A program made the position numbers and the translations under genes. From positions 1 to 64,000 of the forward strand of contig NZ_JAHBYG010000004.1 in assembly GCF_019636075.1 (NCBI RefSeq): DNA of 64,000 nt. Direction: 5' to 3'. Shown here piece by piece: positions 17,824 to 27,059 of the stretch. The notes under the pieces are model-generated. The model was not told where the DNA came from. It did not search any database and saw only the letters and a program-made list of their open reading frames with translations. Position 1 is the first letter of the stretch. Each line of letters opens with the position of its first letter. The stretch is from Ferrovibrio sp. GTDB lineage: Bacteria; Pseudomonadota; Alphaproteobacteria; Ferrovibrionales; Ferrovibrionaceae.

Positions 17824-19455
17824 ATGTCTGTTGAACTCACTTTTCATGGCGCCGCCGGCACGGTCACCGGTTCCTGCTATCTGCTCAGCGTGGGGCGCCA
17901 TCGCCTGTTGATCGATTGCGGCCTGTTCCAGGGCGACAAGACCCTGCGCGAATTGAACTACAATCCGCTGCCCTTCAATCCCAAGCAGCTGCATGCGGTG
18001 TTGCTCACCCATGCTCATATCGATCATTCCGGGCAATTGCCGCGCCTGGCGAAATTCGGCTACGAGGGCCCGGTGCATTGCACCGACGCCACCGCCGATC
18101 TGCTGCGCTGGGTGCTGCCCGATAGCGCGATGATCCAGGAAAACGAAGTGGACCGGCTGAACCGCCGCAACCAGCGCCGCGGCCGCGACGCCGTGGAGCC
18201 GATCTACGATGCCGAGGATGCCGAAGCCTTGCTGAAACTGCTGCAGCCGCAGCCGCTGAATGCCTGGTTCGAGCCGGTGCCCGGCGTGCGGGCGCGGCTA
18301 TGGCCGGCCGGGCATATCCTGGGCTCGGCTTCCATCGAGCTGGAAATCCGCGAGGATGAAAAATCCGATCCCGCCACATCCGAGCCGTTGCGCCTGCTGT
18401 TCTCCGGCGATATCGGCCCCGAGCACAAGGCCTTGCAGCCGCCGGCCCAGGCGCCGAAGGATCTGGATTACGTGATCATGGAATCCACCTATGGCGGTCG
18501 TTCGCGCCCCAAGCTGGATCCGCGCCAGCGCCAGGCCGTGCTGGCCGAGGAAGTGCGCGCGGCGCTGGCCAATAACGGCAATCTGCTGATCCCCGCCTTC
18601 GCCATCGAACGCACCCAGGAATTGCTGGCCGATCTTTGCGCGCTGATGGATGGCGGCCTTGTGCCGAAGACGCCGATCTTCGTGGATTCGCCGCTGGCCA
18701 CCCGCATCACCCGGGTGTTCGAACAGCATCGGCAAGAGGCCGGCTTGGCCAATGGTTTGCCTGCCGGTCCGGACCCGTTCAAGCATGCCGGCCTGCGTTA
18801 TCTGGAATCCGCCGAGCAGAGCAAGCAGATCGAAACCATCACCGCCGGCGCCATCATCATCGCCGCCAGCGGCATGTGCGATGCCGGCCGCATCCGCCAT
18901 CACCTGCGCAACAATCTGTGGCGCGCCAATGCCACGGTGCTGCTGATCGGCTATCAGGCGCCGGGCACGCTGGGTTCGCTGCTGGAGCGCGGCGAAAAGC
19001 GCGTGCGCATCCATGGCGAGGAAATCGTGGTGCGCGCCCATATCCGCAAGCTGGAAGTCTATTCCGGCCATGCCGACCACGACGAATTGCTGGATTGGCT
19101 CGGCGACCGCCTGCCGGTGCGGGGCGGCCTGTTCCTCACCCATGGCGAAGCCGATGCCGCCAGCGCGCTGCGCCTGGCCATCGTGCAGAAGCATATGGAT
19201 ATCGCCGGCATCCAACTGCCCAAGCTGGACGAAACCTGGCGGCTGGATAAAGGCAAGCCGCGCCTGCGCAAGGCGCCCGACAAACCGGCCCGGCTGGATG
19301 CCGAACATCGCCGCGACGCGCTATCGGGCCGCGACTGGCACAACGATTACGCCGCCCTGGTGCTCGACCTGCAAAAACGCCTGCAGGAGGCCGGCAACGA
19401 CCGCCAGCGCCGCCGTCTGCTGAAACGCCTGCAAGGCCTGCTGCAGCGGGAGTGA
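17824..19455 (+). CDS. Beta-CASP metallo-beta-lactamase-fold ribonuclease
   Basis: A 543-aa MBL-fold RNA-processing enzyme. The metal motif THAHIDH covers H63, H65, D67 and H68. The beta-CASP insert starts IMESTYGGRSR, and the C-terminal RMMBL-type motif is VRAHIRKLEVYSGHADHDELLDW. Relatives are YSH1/CPSF-like RNases. The extra C-terminal 80 residues are charged and helical. It is probably the third gene of DUF1003, phosphorylase, nuclease; the pairing suggests nucleotide salvage from RNA, as inference. Confidence 0.9.
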   Translation: MSVELTFHGAAGTVTGSCYLLSVGRHRLLIDCGLFQGDKTLRELNYNPLPFNPKQLHAVLLTHAHIDHSGQLPRLAKFGYEGPVHCTDATADLLRWVLPDSAMIQENEVDRLNRRNQRRGRDAVEPIYDAEDAEALLKLLQPQPLNAWFEPVPGVRARLWPAGHILGSASIELEIREDEKSDPATSEPLRLLFSGDIGPEHKALQPPAQAPKDLDYVIMESTYGGRSRPKLDPRQRQAVLAEEVRAALANNGNLLIPAFAIERTQELLADLCALMDGGLVPKTPIFVDSPLATRITRVFEQHRQEAGLANGLPAGPDPFKHAGLRYLESAEQSKQIETITAGAIIIAASGMCDAGRIRHHLRNNLWRANATVLLIGYQAPGTLGSLLERGEKRVRIHGEEIVVRAHIRKLEVYSGHADHDELLDWLGDRLPVRGGLFLTHGEADAASALRLAIVQKHMDIAGIQLPKLDETWRLDKGKPRLRKAPDKPARLDAEHRRDALSGRDWHNDYAALVLDLQKRLQEAGNDRQRRRLLKRLQGLLQRE

Positions 19456-19497
19456 GAGTTGTCTTGGGTTTTCTGAACGTCCGGCTTCAACACCAAT

Positions 19498-19529
19498 CGT
19501 CACCCTCGCATTCATTGCGAGGGTCCATG
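19498..19529. repeat. Dispersed palindromic element, family B
   Basis: CGTCACCCTCG and CGAGGGTCCATG arms as at 304-347, here with a shorter loop. It lies in the 316-base gap 19456-19771, which holds no gene I can support, only this element and a family A element. Confidence 0.75.
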
Positions 19530-19647
19530 TTTGAAGCGCCAAAGCCCACTGACCTCAAGCCTGCTGATCTCAAGCCCACAGAACCATGGACCGCCGTAAC
19601 AAGTACGGTGGTGACGATCTTTGGTGGTGCGGACCCGCTCTCTCACC

Positions 19648-19677
19648 CGTCATGCCCGGACTTGTTCCAGGCATCCA
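19648..19677. repeat. Dispersed palindromic element, family A
   Basis: CGTCATGCCCGGA-CTTGT-TCCAGGCATCCA: inverted ATGCCCGGA/TCCaGGCAT arms. The same element is found at 38309-38338 and 56454-56485. It is of the short extragenic palindrome type common in alphaproteobacterial genomes. Confidence 0.8.
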
Positions 19678-19771
19678 TTTTTCAGCGACCGCGCCGCACT
19701 CGAAGCCGACGCTTAACGAACCGGAAGCTATTTGCCCCAGATCCATTCGCCCCGGGCCTATTCGCTCCGGG

Positions 19772-20146
19772 CTATTCCCCGGCAGGCTTCAGCATGCGGC
19801 CCAGCGGGCGGCCGCCCAGCACGTGGATATGCAGGTGCGGCACATCCTGATGGGCGTTGGCGCCGTTATTGGCGATGATGCGATAGCCGTTTTCCTCGGC
19901 CTTCATCAGGCGCGCGGTTTCGCCGATGGCCTGGATGAAATCCGCCTGTTCCTCGGCCGTGGCCTTGGCGGAAAAGGCATCCATGTTCAGATAGGCGCCC
20001 TTGGGGATCACCAGCACATGCACCGGGGCCAGCGGGTTGATGTCGTGGAAGGCCAGCGAATGCTTGGTCTCCAGCACCTTCTTGCAGGGGATTTCGCCGC
20101 GCAGGATACGGGCGAAGATGTTGTTGCTGTCGTAGACTTCAGCCAT
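19772..20146 (-). CDS. HIT-family nucleotide-binding hydrolase
   Basis: A 124-aa histidine-triad protein with the catalytic HLHIH motif near residue 104, and IPCKKVLE and HVLVIPKG earlier. HIT proteins cleave nucleoside phosphoramidates such as AMP-amino acid adducts. The start overlaps the end of hisE by 8 bp, so it is the last gene of the his operon. Confidence 0.93.
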   Translation of the reverse strand: MAEVYDSNNIFARILRGEIPCKKVLETKHSLAFHDINPLAPVHVLVIPKGAYLNMDAFSAKATAEEQADFIQAIGETARLMKAEENGYRIIANNGANAHQDVPHLHIHVLGGRPLGRMLKPAGE

Positions 20147-20498
20147 TGAGGGGATCCTTGCGGTTCTTCTTCTCGTCCACGCCCGATGTGCCTTCGCGGC
20201 GGCGCAGCTCTTCCCACACTTCCGCCGGCGTGACGCCGCAATCGGCCCACAGCACCAGCAGATGAAACAGCAGGTCGGCGCTCTCGCCCACCACTTCGTC
20301 GTTATCCTTCAATGCGGCGGCGGCCAGCGCGGTTTCCACCGCTTCCTCGCCCACCTTCTGGGCGATCTTGGCGCGGCCGCGCGCAAACAGCTTGGCGGTA
20401 TGCGAGGTGGCGGGATCGCCGCCCTTGCGGGTGAGGATCAGGGCATAAAGCCGTTCGAGAATCTGCCCGTCCTGATTCATGCTGTCGCCGCTGCTCAT
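20139..20498 (-). CDS. hisE: Phosphoribosyl-ATP pyrophosphatase
   Basis: A 119-aa HisE of the MazG-like fold, step 2 of histidine synthesis. [17 protein letters not shown] carries the metal-binding glutamates and [11 protein letters not shown] the second set. It is a separate gene, not fused to hisI, as usual in alphaproteobacteria. The ATG at 20498 overlaps the hisF stop; an internal ATG at 20480 (MNQDG) is an alternative. Confidence 0.95.
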   Translation of the reverse strand: MSSGDSMNQDGQILERLYALILTRKGGDPATSHTAKLFARGRAKIAQKVGEEAVETALAAAALKDNDEVVGESADLLFHLLVLWADCGVTPAEVWEELRRREGTSGVDEKKNRKDPLNG

Positions 20499-21271
20499 GG
20501 CGCCATATCCTCCGAGCGCATGGGCAGCCCTGCCGCTGCCATATGCTGTTTCGCCTGCGCGATGCTATAGCGCCCGAAATGAAAGATCGAGGCGGCCAGC
20601 ACCGCCGAGGCATGGCCTTCGCGCACACCGGCCACCAGATGATCCAGATTGCCCACGCCGCCCGATGCGATCACCGGCACGCTCACGGCATCGGCCACCG
20701 CGCGGGTAAGCGCCAGGTCGAAGCCTTTTTCGGTGCCGTCGCGATCCATCGAGGTGAGCAGGATTTCGCCCGCACCCAGGGATGTCATGCGCTTGGCCCA
20801 ATCGATGGCATCCAGCCCGGTGGCATTGCGGCCGCCATGGGTGAACACTTCCCATTTGCCCGGCGAGACCTGCCGCGCATCGATCGCCACCACCACGCAT
20901 TGGCTGCCGAATTTCTCGGCCGCCTCGCGCACGAATTCCGGGCGCTGCACGGCGGCGGTGTTGATCGAGGTTTTGTCGGCACCGGCCAGCAGCAGCTTGC
21001 GCACGTCATCTACCGTGCGCACGCCGCCGCCCACGGTGAGCGGCATGAAGCAACGTTCCGCCGTGCGCGCCACCACATCGAACAAAGTGTCGCGCGCATC
21101 GGAGGAAGCGGTGATATCCAGGAAGGTGAGTTCATCGGCGCCGGCGGCGTCGTAGATCGCGGCCTGCTCCACCGGGTCGCCGGCATCGCGCAGGCCGACG
21201 AAATTGACGCCCTTCACCACGCGGCCGTCTTTCACATCCAGGCAGGGTATGACGCGGATTTTCAGAGTCAT
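20495..21271 (-). CDS. hisF: Imidazole glycerol phosphate synthase, cyclase subunit
   Basis: A 258-aa (beta/alpha)8 barrel. [14 protein letters not shown] near the N-terminus holds the catalytic Asp, and [15 protein letters not shown] the second; [10 protein letters not shown] follows. It forms the synthase with HisH, using PRFAR and ammonia to make IGP and AICAR. 4-bp overlaps join it to hisA and hisE. Confidence 0.97.
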   Translation of the reverse strand: MTLKIRVIPCLDVKDGRVVKGVNFVGLRDAGDPVEQAAIYDAAGADELTFLDITASSDARDTLFDVVARTAERCFMPLTVGGGVRTVDDVRKLLLAGADKTSINTAAVQRPEFVREAAEKFGSQCVVVAIDARQVSPGKWEVFTHGGRNATGLDAIDWAKRMTSLGAGEILLTSMDRDGTEKGFDLALTRAVADAVSVPVIASGGVGNLDHLVAGVREGHASAVLAASIFHFGRYSIAQAKQHMAAAGLPMRSEDMAP

Positions 21272-22002
21272 GCGGCAGCCTTGAGCGCGGCGGCCGGATC
21301 GATGCGCCCGGCATAAAGCGCACGGCCCAATATCGCGCCGTCGATGGGCGCGCCGCCGATCGCTTCACTGGCGGCACGCAAAGCCGCGATATCCTCCACG
21401 CCGGCCACGCCGCCCGACGCAATCACCGGGATCGGCACCGCCTTGGCGAGCGCCGCCGTGGCCGGTGCATTCACACCCTTGAGCAGGCCGTCGCGGTCGA
21501 TATCGGTGTAAACGATGGCGGCCACGCCGGCATCCACGAAGCGGTTGGCGAGGTCCACGGCGGTCAATTCGCTGGCTTCGGCCCAGCCTTCAACGGCCAC
21601 CTTGCCGCCCTTGGCATCGATGCCCACCACAACGCGGCCGGGCCAGCGTTTGGCGGCGCGGCGCACCAGATCGGGATCGCGCACCGCTATGGTGCCCAGG
21701 ATCACCCGGGTGATGCCGGCTTCCAGCCAGGCTTCGATGGTGGCTTCGTCGCGGATGCCGCCGCCGAGCTGGATCGGCAGCGAAATCGCGGCGCGGATGG
21801 CGCGCACGGCGGCAGCATTCATCGGCTTGCCGGCGAAGGCGCCGTCCAGATCCACCAGATGCAGCCAGCGGAAGCCGGCCTGCTGCCAGGCCAGCGCCTG
21901 GGCCGCCGGATCGCTGTTGAACACCGTGGCGCGTGCCATGTCGCCCTGTTCGAGCCGCACGCATTCGCCATTCTTCAAATCGATGGCCGGATACAGATTC
22001 AC
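21268..22002 (-). CDS. hisA: ProFAR isomerase
   Basis: A 244-aa barrel enzyme, paralogue of His[19 protein letters not shown] carries the catalytic Asp, ADMA-type spacing and [12 protein letters not shown] the second. It converts ProFAR to PRFAR. Full length. Confidence 0.97.
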   Translation of the reverse strand: MNLYPAIDLKNGECVRLEQGDMARATVFNSDPAAQALAWQQAGFRWLHLVDLDGAFAGKPMNAAAVRAIRAAISLPIQLGGGIRDEATIEAWLEAGITRVILGTIAVRDPDLVRRAAKRWPGRVVVGIDAKGGKVAVEGWAEASELTAVDLANRFVDAGVAAIVYTDIDRDGLLKGVNAPATAALAKAVPIPVIASGGVAGVEDIAALRAASEAIGGAPIDGAILGRALYAGRIDPAAALKAAA

Positions 22003-22559
22003 GCCGGCGCTCCCTCTTGTGCATCGTCGTCCGCCAGCAGCGGCTTGCTGTAGAAATAGCCGGGCACATAGCGCCCGTTCACATAGGCATAGCGCGGGTT
22101 GGTGCCCCAGCGCTGAAACCCGCAGGCCTCGGCCAATTGCATCGCCGCGGTTTGCGTGGCGCGCATATCCAGCTCCACCTGGCGATAGCCCTGCTTGCGC
22201 GCCACATCTTCCACCGCCGCCAGCAAGCCGCGCGCCAGGCCATGGCCGCGCGCCCAGGGCGCGATGAAAAACGTGGTGAGATGCGCGGCATGGGCCTGCG
22301 CTTCGTTATTGCTCGGCGGCCGCAGCATCTGGGTGGAGCCTACGATGGCGCCATCCAGCCGTGCCACGAACAGGTCGCGCTGCGGCATCATCAGCACGCC
22401 GCGCCAGTATTTTTCCAGCACCATGCGCGAGGGCGGCACCAGCCAGCCGAAGCCGCTGCCATCCAGGATCGCCTGTTCGGCGGCCACGCAGATTTCATCC
22501 AGCTCGTCCTCGCTGAGAACGCGCACCTGCTCCACGCGGGCTTGCGGCTGGCTGTTCAT
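21999..22559 (-). CDS. GNAT-family N-acetyltransferase
   Basis: A 186-aa acetyltransferase between hisH and hisA. The acetyl-CoA loop is [16 protein letters not shown], and [12 protein letters not shown] is the late motif. The substrate is unknown. It starts 10 bases after the hisH stop and overlaps the hisA start by 4 bp, so it belongs to the his transcript. The ATG at 22559 is chosen because the longer frame to 22793 lies within hisH. Confidence 0.87.
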   Translation of the reverse strand: MNSQPQARVEQVRVLSEDELDEICVAAEQAILDGSGFGWLVPPSRMVLEKYWRGVLMMPQRDLFVARLDGAIVGSTQMLRPPSNNEAQAHAAHLTTFFIAPWARGHGLARGLLAAVEDVARKQGYRQVELDMRATQTAAMQLAEACGFQRWGTNPRYAYVNGRYVPGYFYSKPLLADDDAQEGAPA

Positions 22560-22569
22560 GCCACACCTG

Positions 22570-23217
22570 TCACGGTTGCCACCGTAAAAAATTCGCCAGC
22601 AGGCGCAGCCCGGTGGCCTGGCTTTTTTCGGGATGGAATTGCGTGCCGAACAGATTGTCGCGGCCCACCGCCGCCGTAACCGGTCCGCCGTAATCCACAT
22701 CGGCCAGCACATGCCGCGCATCGCTGGCGCGCAGATGATAGGAATGCACGAAATAGGCATGGGCGCCTTCGGCAATGCCATCCAGCAAGGCATGCGGCCG
22801 ATGCAGATGCAGCTGGTTCCAGCCCATATGCGGAATTTTCAGGTCGGCATTATCGGGTTCGAGCATCTGCACGCTGCCGGGAATCCAGCCCAGGCCCTTG
22901 TGTTCGCCATGTTCCAGGCCGCGTTCCGCCATCAGCTGCATGCCAACGCAGATGCCGAGAAACGGCCGGCCCTTGGCGATCACCGTATCGTTCAGCGCAT
23001 CGATCATGCCATCCAGCGCCGCCAGGCCACGATAGCAATCGCCGAACGCACCCACGCCGGGCAGCACCACGCGATCGGCGGCGGCCACCAGGCCGGGATC
23101 GGAGGTCACATCCAGCGTCAGCGCCAAGCCATTGTCGAGGGCTGCGCGTTCGATGGCTTTGGCGGCGGAGCGCAGATTGCCGGAGCCGTAATCGATCAGG
23201 GCTACACGCATGTTCAT
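22570..23217 (-). CDS. hisH: Imidazole glycerol phosphate synthase, glutaminase subunit
   Basis: A 215-aa class I glutaminase. The nucleophile is C90 in GICVGMQL, with QFHPEKSQ near the C-terminus; IPHMGWNQL is the HisH signature. It feeds ammonia to HisF. The ATG at 23217 overlaps the DUF2628 stop; MRVALID at 23211 is an equally good start. Confidence 0.97.
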   Translation of the reverse strand: MNMRVALIDYGSGNLRSAAKAIERAALDNGLALTLDVTSDPGLVAAADRVVLPGVGAFGDCYRGLAALDGMIDALNDTVIAKGRPFLGICVGMQLMAERGLEHGEHKGLGWIPGSVQMLEPDNADLKIPHMGWNQLHLHRPHALLDGIAEGAHAYFVHSYHLRASDARHVLADVDYGGPVTAAVGRDNLFGTQFHPEKSQATGLRLLANFLRWQP

Positions 23218-23768
23218 ACCAACCGGGGCAGGGCGGAGATTTCACCAGCCAGTCCCCGACCTGGCGCCCGAGCCGGGGATTGGCCCGAAGATTGGCCCGG
23301 GGCCCGAGCAGGGGATTGGCCCGGCAATACGCCGAGATCGTCGCTCATGCGATCACCCAGGCTGGCGGCCTGGCGCACGGCGATCTCGCGGGTGTAAAGC
23401 AGGTGCGCTTCCGCTGCATCGCGGGCCGCCACAACGGCACGCATTTGCCAGCCATTGCGATCCAGCGTCCAACGCCGCAGCTCGGCGGCGCTGGCGCCGA
23501 ACAGAAACGCCAATGCGATGCCGATCAGCCAATCCGCCGGATCGGCGATATCCAGCACGGCATACACCACGCCCAGCGCCAGCATCAGGCCGACATAGCC
23601 GGCCAGGCCCCACCATTGCCGATGCCAGATCAGCCAGACCGGCGTGAACAGGGCGGCGATCCAGGAAAAGCCGGACGGCACGATCTGCATGAAGGTCCGG
23701 TCCTGCATGGCGGCAGCGGCACCGACAGGGCTTTGGCCCGGGCGCATATGGATGCTGAAGAACCGCAT
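23214..23768 (-). CDS. DUF2628 membrane protein
   Basis: A 184-aa membrane protein of the DUF2628 family, found in alphaproteobacterial his operons. FVPSGFSW-like sequence ([21 protein letters not shown]) begins the membrane part, with two or three helices to about residue 95, then a [19 protein letters not shown] cytoplasmic segment. The C-terminus holds a duplicated GQSPARAPG motif from a short DNA repeat (about 23265-23330). The function is unknown. Lies between hisB and hisH. Confidence 0.82.
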   Translation of the reverse strand: MRFFSIHMRPGQSPVGAAAAMQDRTFMQIVPSGFSWIAALFTPVWLIWHRQWWGLAGYVGLMLALGVVYAVLDIADPADWLIGIALAFLFGASAAELRRWTLDRNGWQMRAVVAARDAAEAHLLYTREIAVRQAASLGDRMSDDLGVLPGQSPARAPGQSSGQSPARAPGRGLAGEISALPRLV

Positions 23769-23776
23769 CGAAGCGC

Positions 23777-24370
23777 CTACAGGCTGCCCTTGGTGGAGGG
23801 AATGGCGTGCGGGCTGCGCGGATCCTGGGTGATCGCGGCGCGCAAGGCGCGGGCCAGCGCCTTGTAGCAGGATTCCACGATATGGTGGTTATTCTCGCCG
23901 TAGAGATTTTCCACATGCAGGGTCAGCCCGGCATTCTGCGCGAAAGCCTGGAACCATTCCTTGAACAGCTCGGTATCCATCTCGCCCAGCTTGGGCTTGG
24001 TGAAATTCACCTTCCAGATCAGATAGGGCCGGTTGGAGGCATCGAGCGCCACGCGGGTGAGCGTTTCGTCCATCGGGATCAGCGCATCGCCATAGCGCTG
24101 GATGCCGGCGCGGTCGCCGAGCGCCTTGGCGAAGGCCTGGCCGATGGCGATGCCGGTATCCTCGGTGATGTGGTGGAAATCGATATGGGTGTCGCCCTTG
24201 GCGCGCAGGCGCAGATCGATCAGGCTGTGGCGCGACAGCTGCTCCATCATATGGTCGAGGAAACCCACCCCGGTGCTTACGTCGTAGGCGCCGGTGCCAT
24301 CCAGATCGAGGCTCACCTCGATCTCGGTTTCCTTGGTTTTGCGGGCCACGCTTGCCTTGCGCTCGGCCAT
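23777..24370 (-). CDS. hisB: Imidazoleglycerol-phosphate dehydratase
   Basis: A 197-aa HisB, Mn-dependent, step 6 of histidine synthesis. [31 protein letters not shown] and [18 protein letters not shown] supply the metal-binding His and Glu residues. Start ATG at 24370 (MAERKAS); an ATG at 24385 has no better support. First gene of the minus-strand his operon hisB-DUF2628-hisH-GNAT-hisA-hisF-hisE-HIT. Confidence 0.97.
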   Translation of the reverse strand: MAERKASVARKTKETEIEVSLDLDGTGAYDVSTGVGFLDHMMEQLSRHSLIDLRLRAKGDTHIDFHHITEDTGIAIGQAFAKALGDRAGIQRYGDALIPMDETLTRVALDASNRPYLIWKVNFTKPKLGEMDTELFKEWFQAFAQNAGLTLHVENLYGENNHHIVESCYKALARALRAAITQDPRSPHAIPSTKGSL

Positions 24371-24659
24371 GCCAAAACTCCTCAAAACAGCCCAGAAAAT
24401 ATCCCAGAAAGCATTCCTGGCCGGCAGGGCCGACGGAATACGCGGGCGGTATAGCAGGAAGCAGCCGGCGAGGCCAGCCGATACCGTTCAAACGCAACCG
24501 GCCCATCAATACCGGGCCACCGGCCGGTCTTACCGCCAGAGTCCGGGCCACTCCACCTGACGTAGTTCTAAAGATACGCCGCCAAGAAGCGAGAGCCGGA
24601 CCAGAATACCGCTACGGAAGGTTGTTATCGAATTATAATATCCCGGAATGACGTATTAC

Positions 24660-24805
24660 TGAAAAATTAGCTGCCGTGTGGATGTGGTTGGACTAAGCAT
24701 GACTCACCCATGGCGCTAGACCCGCGCTGAACCGTTGGGGTTTTTCCGGGTCTGATGCCTCTGGTTGTGAGATTGGGTGTTCCGACGACAGCTGGCCGTA
24801 AAGGG
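24660..24805 (+). ncRNA. Probable 6S-like regulatory RNA
   Basis: The 836-base gap 24371-25206 has no supportable gene. Here the plus strand folds into a rod: GCCG 24673-24676 with TGGC 24793-24796, GTTGGA 24687-24692 with TCCGAC 24781-24786, then a large bubble, CTCAC 24703-24707 with GTGAG 24767-24771, GGC 24712-24714 with GCC 24757-24759, and AGACCCG 24718-24724 with CGGGTCT 24747-24753 around an inner GAACC/GGTTT hairpin. Stem, open bubble and long arm is the 6S RNA layout, and the GGTTGG...AGCATG...CTC and CGACGACA segments resemble those of E. coli 6S RNA as I remember it. A TATAAT at 24634-24639 could be the -10. Ends are approximate. Confidence 0.5.
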
Positions 24806-24911
24806 AACTTTCCGTCCGCAGGGGTGTTGAGCATTCAGGCCCTGGCCTGGGATTTCCCGCTTAGGTTCCCCTTGAGACCGCGTTCCCCGGCAGTTGCCCG
24901 GATATATGAAT

Positions 24912-24975
24912 TAACCCGCCCGGCTGTCGCCCGGGCAATCGAATAACCCGCCCGGCCGTTGCCCGGGCAGTTGCG
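24912..24975. repeat. 32-bp tandem duplication with internal palindrome
   Basis: TAACCCGCCCGG-spacer-CCCGGGCA is present twice with a 32-base period (24912-24943, 24944-24975); a degenerate half copy precedes it near 24885. Each unit can fold through CCCGGGC arms. Confidence 0.7.
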
Positions 24976-25206
24976 TACCCGGCACCGCACCGGCTGGCCA
25001 TGCTGCTCCCCCCAGCATTCGCGCCGGCCTTGGCCAGGAAGCCCGCTTCCTGGCCCGGTGCCGGGAGAGTACCAACGGAATCCGTAACAGTGTTATTTCC
25101 CCCACCCGAACAGCATACCCCAAGAATAGCCTAACCCACGAATGCCCCAACCCAGCTGCGTCCTACCAGCCCAACAGTTCGATTTGCTCTCAAAGGAGAG
25201 ATCATC

Positions 25207-25719
25207 ATGGTTCGCAAACCCAATCCCTACGATGCCCATGTCGGTTCGCGCCTGCGCGCCTGCCGCACCCTGGCCGGTTTCAGCCAGGAGCGCCTGGGCA
25301 GTGCCGTCAGCCTGAGCTTCCAGCAGATCCAGAAATACGAGAAGGGCCTGAACCGCATCGGGGCCAGCCGTTTGCAGCAATTCTCCCAGATCCTGAACGT
25401 GCCGCCGTCGTATTTCTTCGAGGGCATGCCCGGCGTGGAGCAGCAGCCCCAGGCCCGCGGCGAACATTCCGCCGTGGCGGATATCGAGCAGGAAAACAGC
25501 CCGATTTCGCGCCGCCAGGCGCTGGAGCTGGTGCGCAATTTCGGCCGGATCGGCGATAGCCTGGTGCGCGACCGGATTTTCCAGCTGATCAAGGCGGCGG
25601 CCAATTCCTACGGCCAGCCCAATTCCCACGGCGAGCATAGCGACGAAGAGCCCGCAAGCCTTGCCGCGCCAATCGGCGGCGCCGGCCTGAATGGCATCAA
25701 TGGCGGCGCGCAGCTGTAA
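25207..25719 (+). CDS. XRE-family transcriptional regulator
   Basis: A 170-aa protein with an N-terminal Cro/CI helix-turn-helix (residues about 12-68: HVGSRLRACRTLAGFSQERLG, then LSFQQIQKYEKGLNRIGASRL). A linker rich in Gln/Glu and a helical segment (SRRQALELVRNFGRI) follow. This form is widespread in alphaproteobacteria as a stand-alone regulator. AAAGGAGA lies 8 bases upstream of the ATG. It has no obvious partner gene; mltA is convergent. The Ala/Gly-rich last 25 residues look disordered. Confidence 0.88.
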   Translation: MVRKPNPYDAHVGSRLRACRTLAGFSQERLGSAVSLSFQQIQKYEKGLNRIGASRLQQFSQILNVPPSYFFEGMPGVEQQPQARGEHSAVADIEQENSPISRRQALELVRNFGRIGDSLVRDRIFQLIKAAANSYGQPNSHGEHSDEEPASLAAPIGGAGLNGINGGAQL

Positions 25720-25787
25720 CGCATAACAGCGTTATCAAGCCGGAAATAGCTGGCCGGAAATTAGGTGGCCGGGCAGCCCGCGAGCGA

Positions 25788-27059
25788 TCAGCTCGCCGGC
25801 TGGCCGGCCATCACCGTTTTCGGCAGCAGCAGCCAGTAACGGCCGGGATGCTTCATCGCCCCGGCAATCGCCTCGGCCTCGGGGCCATGGCCCCAGAACA
25901 CATCGCCGCGCACCGCGCCACGGATCGCCCCGCCGGTATCCTGGGCCAGCATCAGGCGGTTCAGCGTCACATCCGGGCCCGCAGAACTTGCTGCATCCGG
26001 TCGGCTGGCCGACAGCCAGACCGGCAGCCCCATGGCCAGATGGGTGCGATCCACCGCCAGTGAACGGCCTGGGCTGAGCGGCAGCCCCTGCGCCCCCAAC
26101 GGCCCATCTGGCTGGCTTCCGCCCCCTGCGATATTGGAGGCCGCCATATTGGAAGGGGCTGGAGGCGATATTTCCCGGAAAAACACGAAGGATTTGTTTT
26201 CCCGCAGCAGGCCCGGCGCTTCGGCGGGGTTTTCCGCCAGCCATTGCTTCAGGCGCGGCATGGTCACGTCTTCACGGGCCAGCAGGCCGCGATCGATCAG
26301 CACCCGCCCGATGGCGGTATAGGGATGGCCATTCTGCCCGGCAAAGCCCACCCGCAGCAGGCCGCCTTCGGCCAGCTCGATGCGACCCGAACCCTGGATC
26401 TGCAAAAAGAACACATCCACCGGATTGGCCGCCCAGGCCAGCACCGGCGCCTTGCCCTCAAGCTTGCCGGCCTCGATGCCGGCGCGGTCGTCATAGGGCC
26501 GCAGGAAGCCGTTCTGAACCCGGCCGGCGGTACGCTGGCCGCGCCAATCGTTGCGGAACTGGCCCAAATCCACCTGCACCAGATCGGGCGGCAACCCGTA
26601 AACCGGCACGTCGTAGCCGGGCCGGCGCTGGCGGCTGCCCTTCAGCGAGGGTTCGTAATAGCCGGTGAACAGGCCCTCGGGCTTGCCATCGCCGATCACC
26701 TGCACCGGGCGCATTTCCGCCTCGATCAGCCGGCGCAGGCCGGCATCGTCGCCGGGCGCCAGGGCGGCCAGGCCGTCGCAAAACGGCTTCCAGGCCGCGA
26801 CAGGACCAAAAATCGTGAACCCATCCGGGCCGGGCCGGCTGGTTTGCGCCAGCAGGCGGGGGCAGGAGGCGCGCAAGGCCGGCAGCGCCTCGGCCATGCG
26901 GTCTTCCTGCCAGCCTGGCAGATCGGCAAAGCTGGCGGGATTGAGCGCGAAGGCAGGCGGCCTGATCGCTTCCGGCGGTGCTTCCGGGGGCGGCTTGGCC
27001 GCACAGGCTACCAGAACCAGCGACAGCAGGGAGGCTGCCAGCAGCCTGGCCATGCTCAA
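25788..27059 (-). CDS. mltA: Membrane-bound lytic murein transglycosylase A
   Basis: A 423-aa lipoprotein (lipobox LVACAA, Cys19). The MltA domain runs through FTGYYEPSLKGS and VDVFFLQIQGSGRI, and the 3D domain holds the catalytic Asp in AQDTGGAIRGAVRGDVFWG. It cleaves peptidoglycan with formation of 1,6-anhydromuramic acid. A Gly/Ser/Asn-rich insert of about 25 residues (near 305-330) interrupts the region before the 3D domain. The start overlaps the stop of the Tim44-like gene by 4 bp, the common alphaproteobacterial pairing. Confidence 0.94.
   Translation of the reverse strand: MSMARLLAASLLSLVLVACAAKPPPEAPPEAIRPPAFALNPASFADLPGWQEDRMAEALPALRASCPRLLAQTSRPGPDGFTIFGPVAAWKPFCDGLAALAPGDDAGLRRLIEAEMRPVQVIGDGKPEGLFTGYYEPSLKGSRQRRPGYDVPVYGLPPDLVQVDLGQFRNDWRGQRTAGRVQNGFLRPYDDRAGIEAGKLEGKAPVLAWAANPVDVFFLQIQGSGRIELAEGGLLRVGFAGQNGHPYTAIGRVLIDRGLLAREDVTMPRLKQWLAENPAEAPGLLRENKSFVFFREISPPAPSNMAASNIAGGGSQPDGPLGAQGLPLSPGRSLAVDRTHLAMGLPVWLSASRPDAASSAGPDVTLNRLMLAQDTGGAIRGAVRGDVFWGHGPEAEAIAGAMKHPGRYWLLLPKTVMAGQPAS

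Noticed and set aside
19452..19850. Overlapping plus-strand ORFs between the nuclease and HIT genes
   Set aside because: They are made of repeat families A and B and antisense HIT sequence; no start context or homology-like pattern.
24755..24946. A 63-codon plus-strand ORF in the gap after hisB
   Set aside because: It lies over the folded RNA candidate and the 32-bp repeat, lacks a ribosome binding site and shows no conserved pattern.
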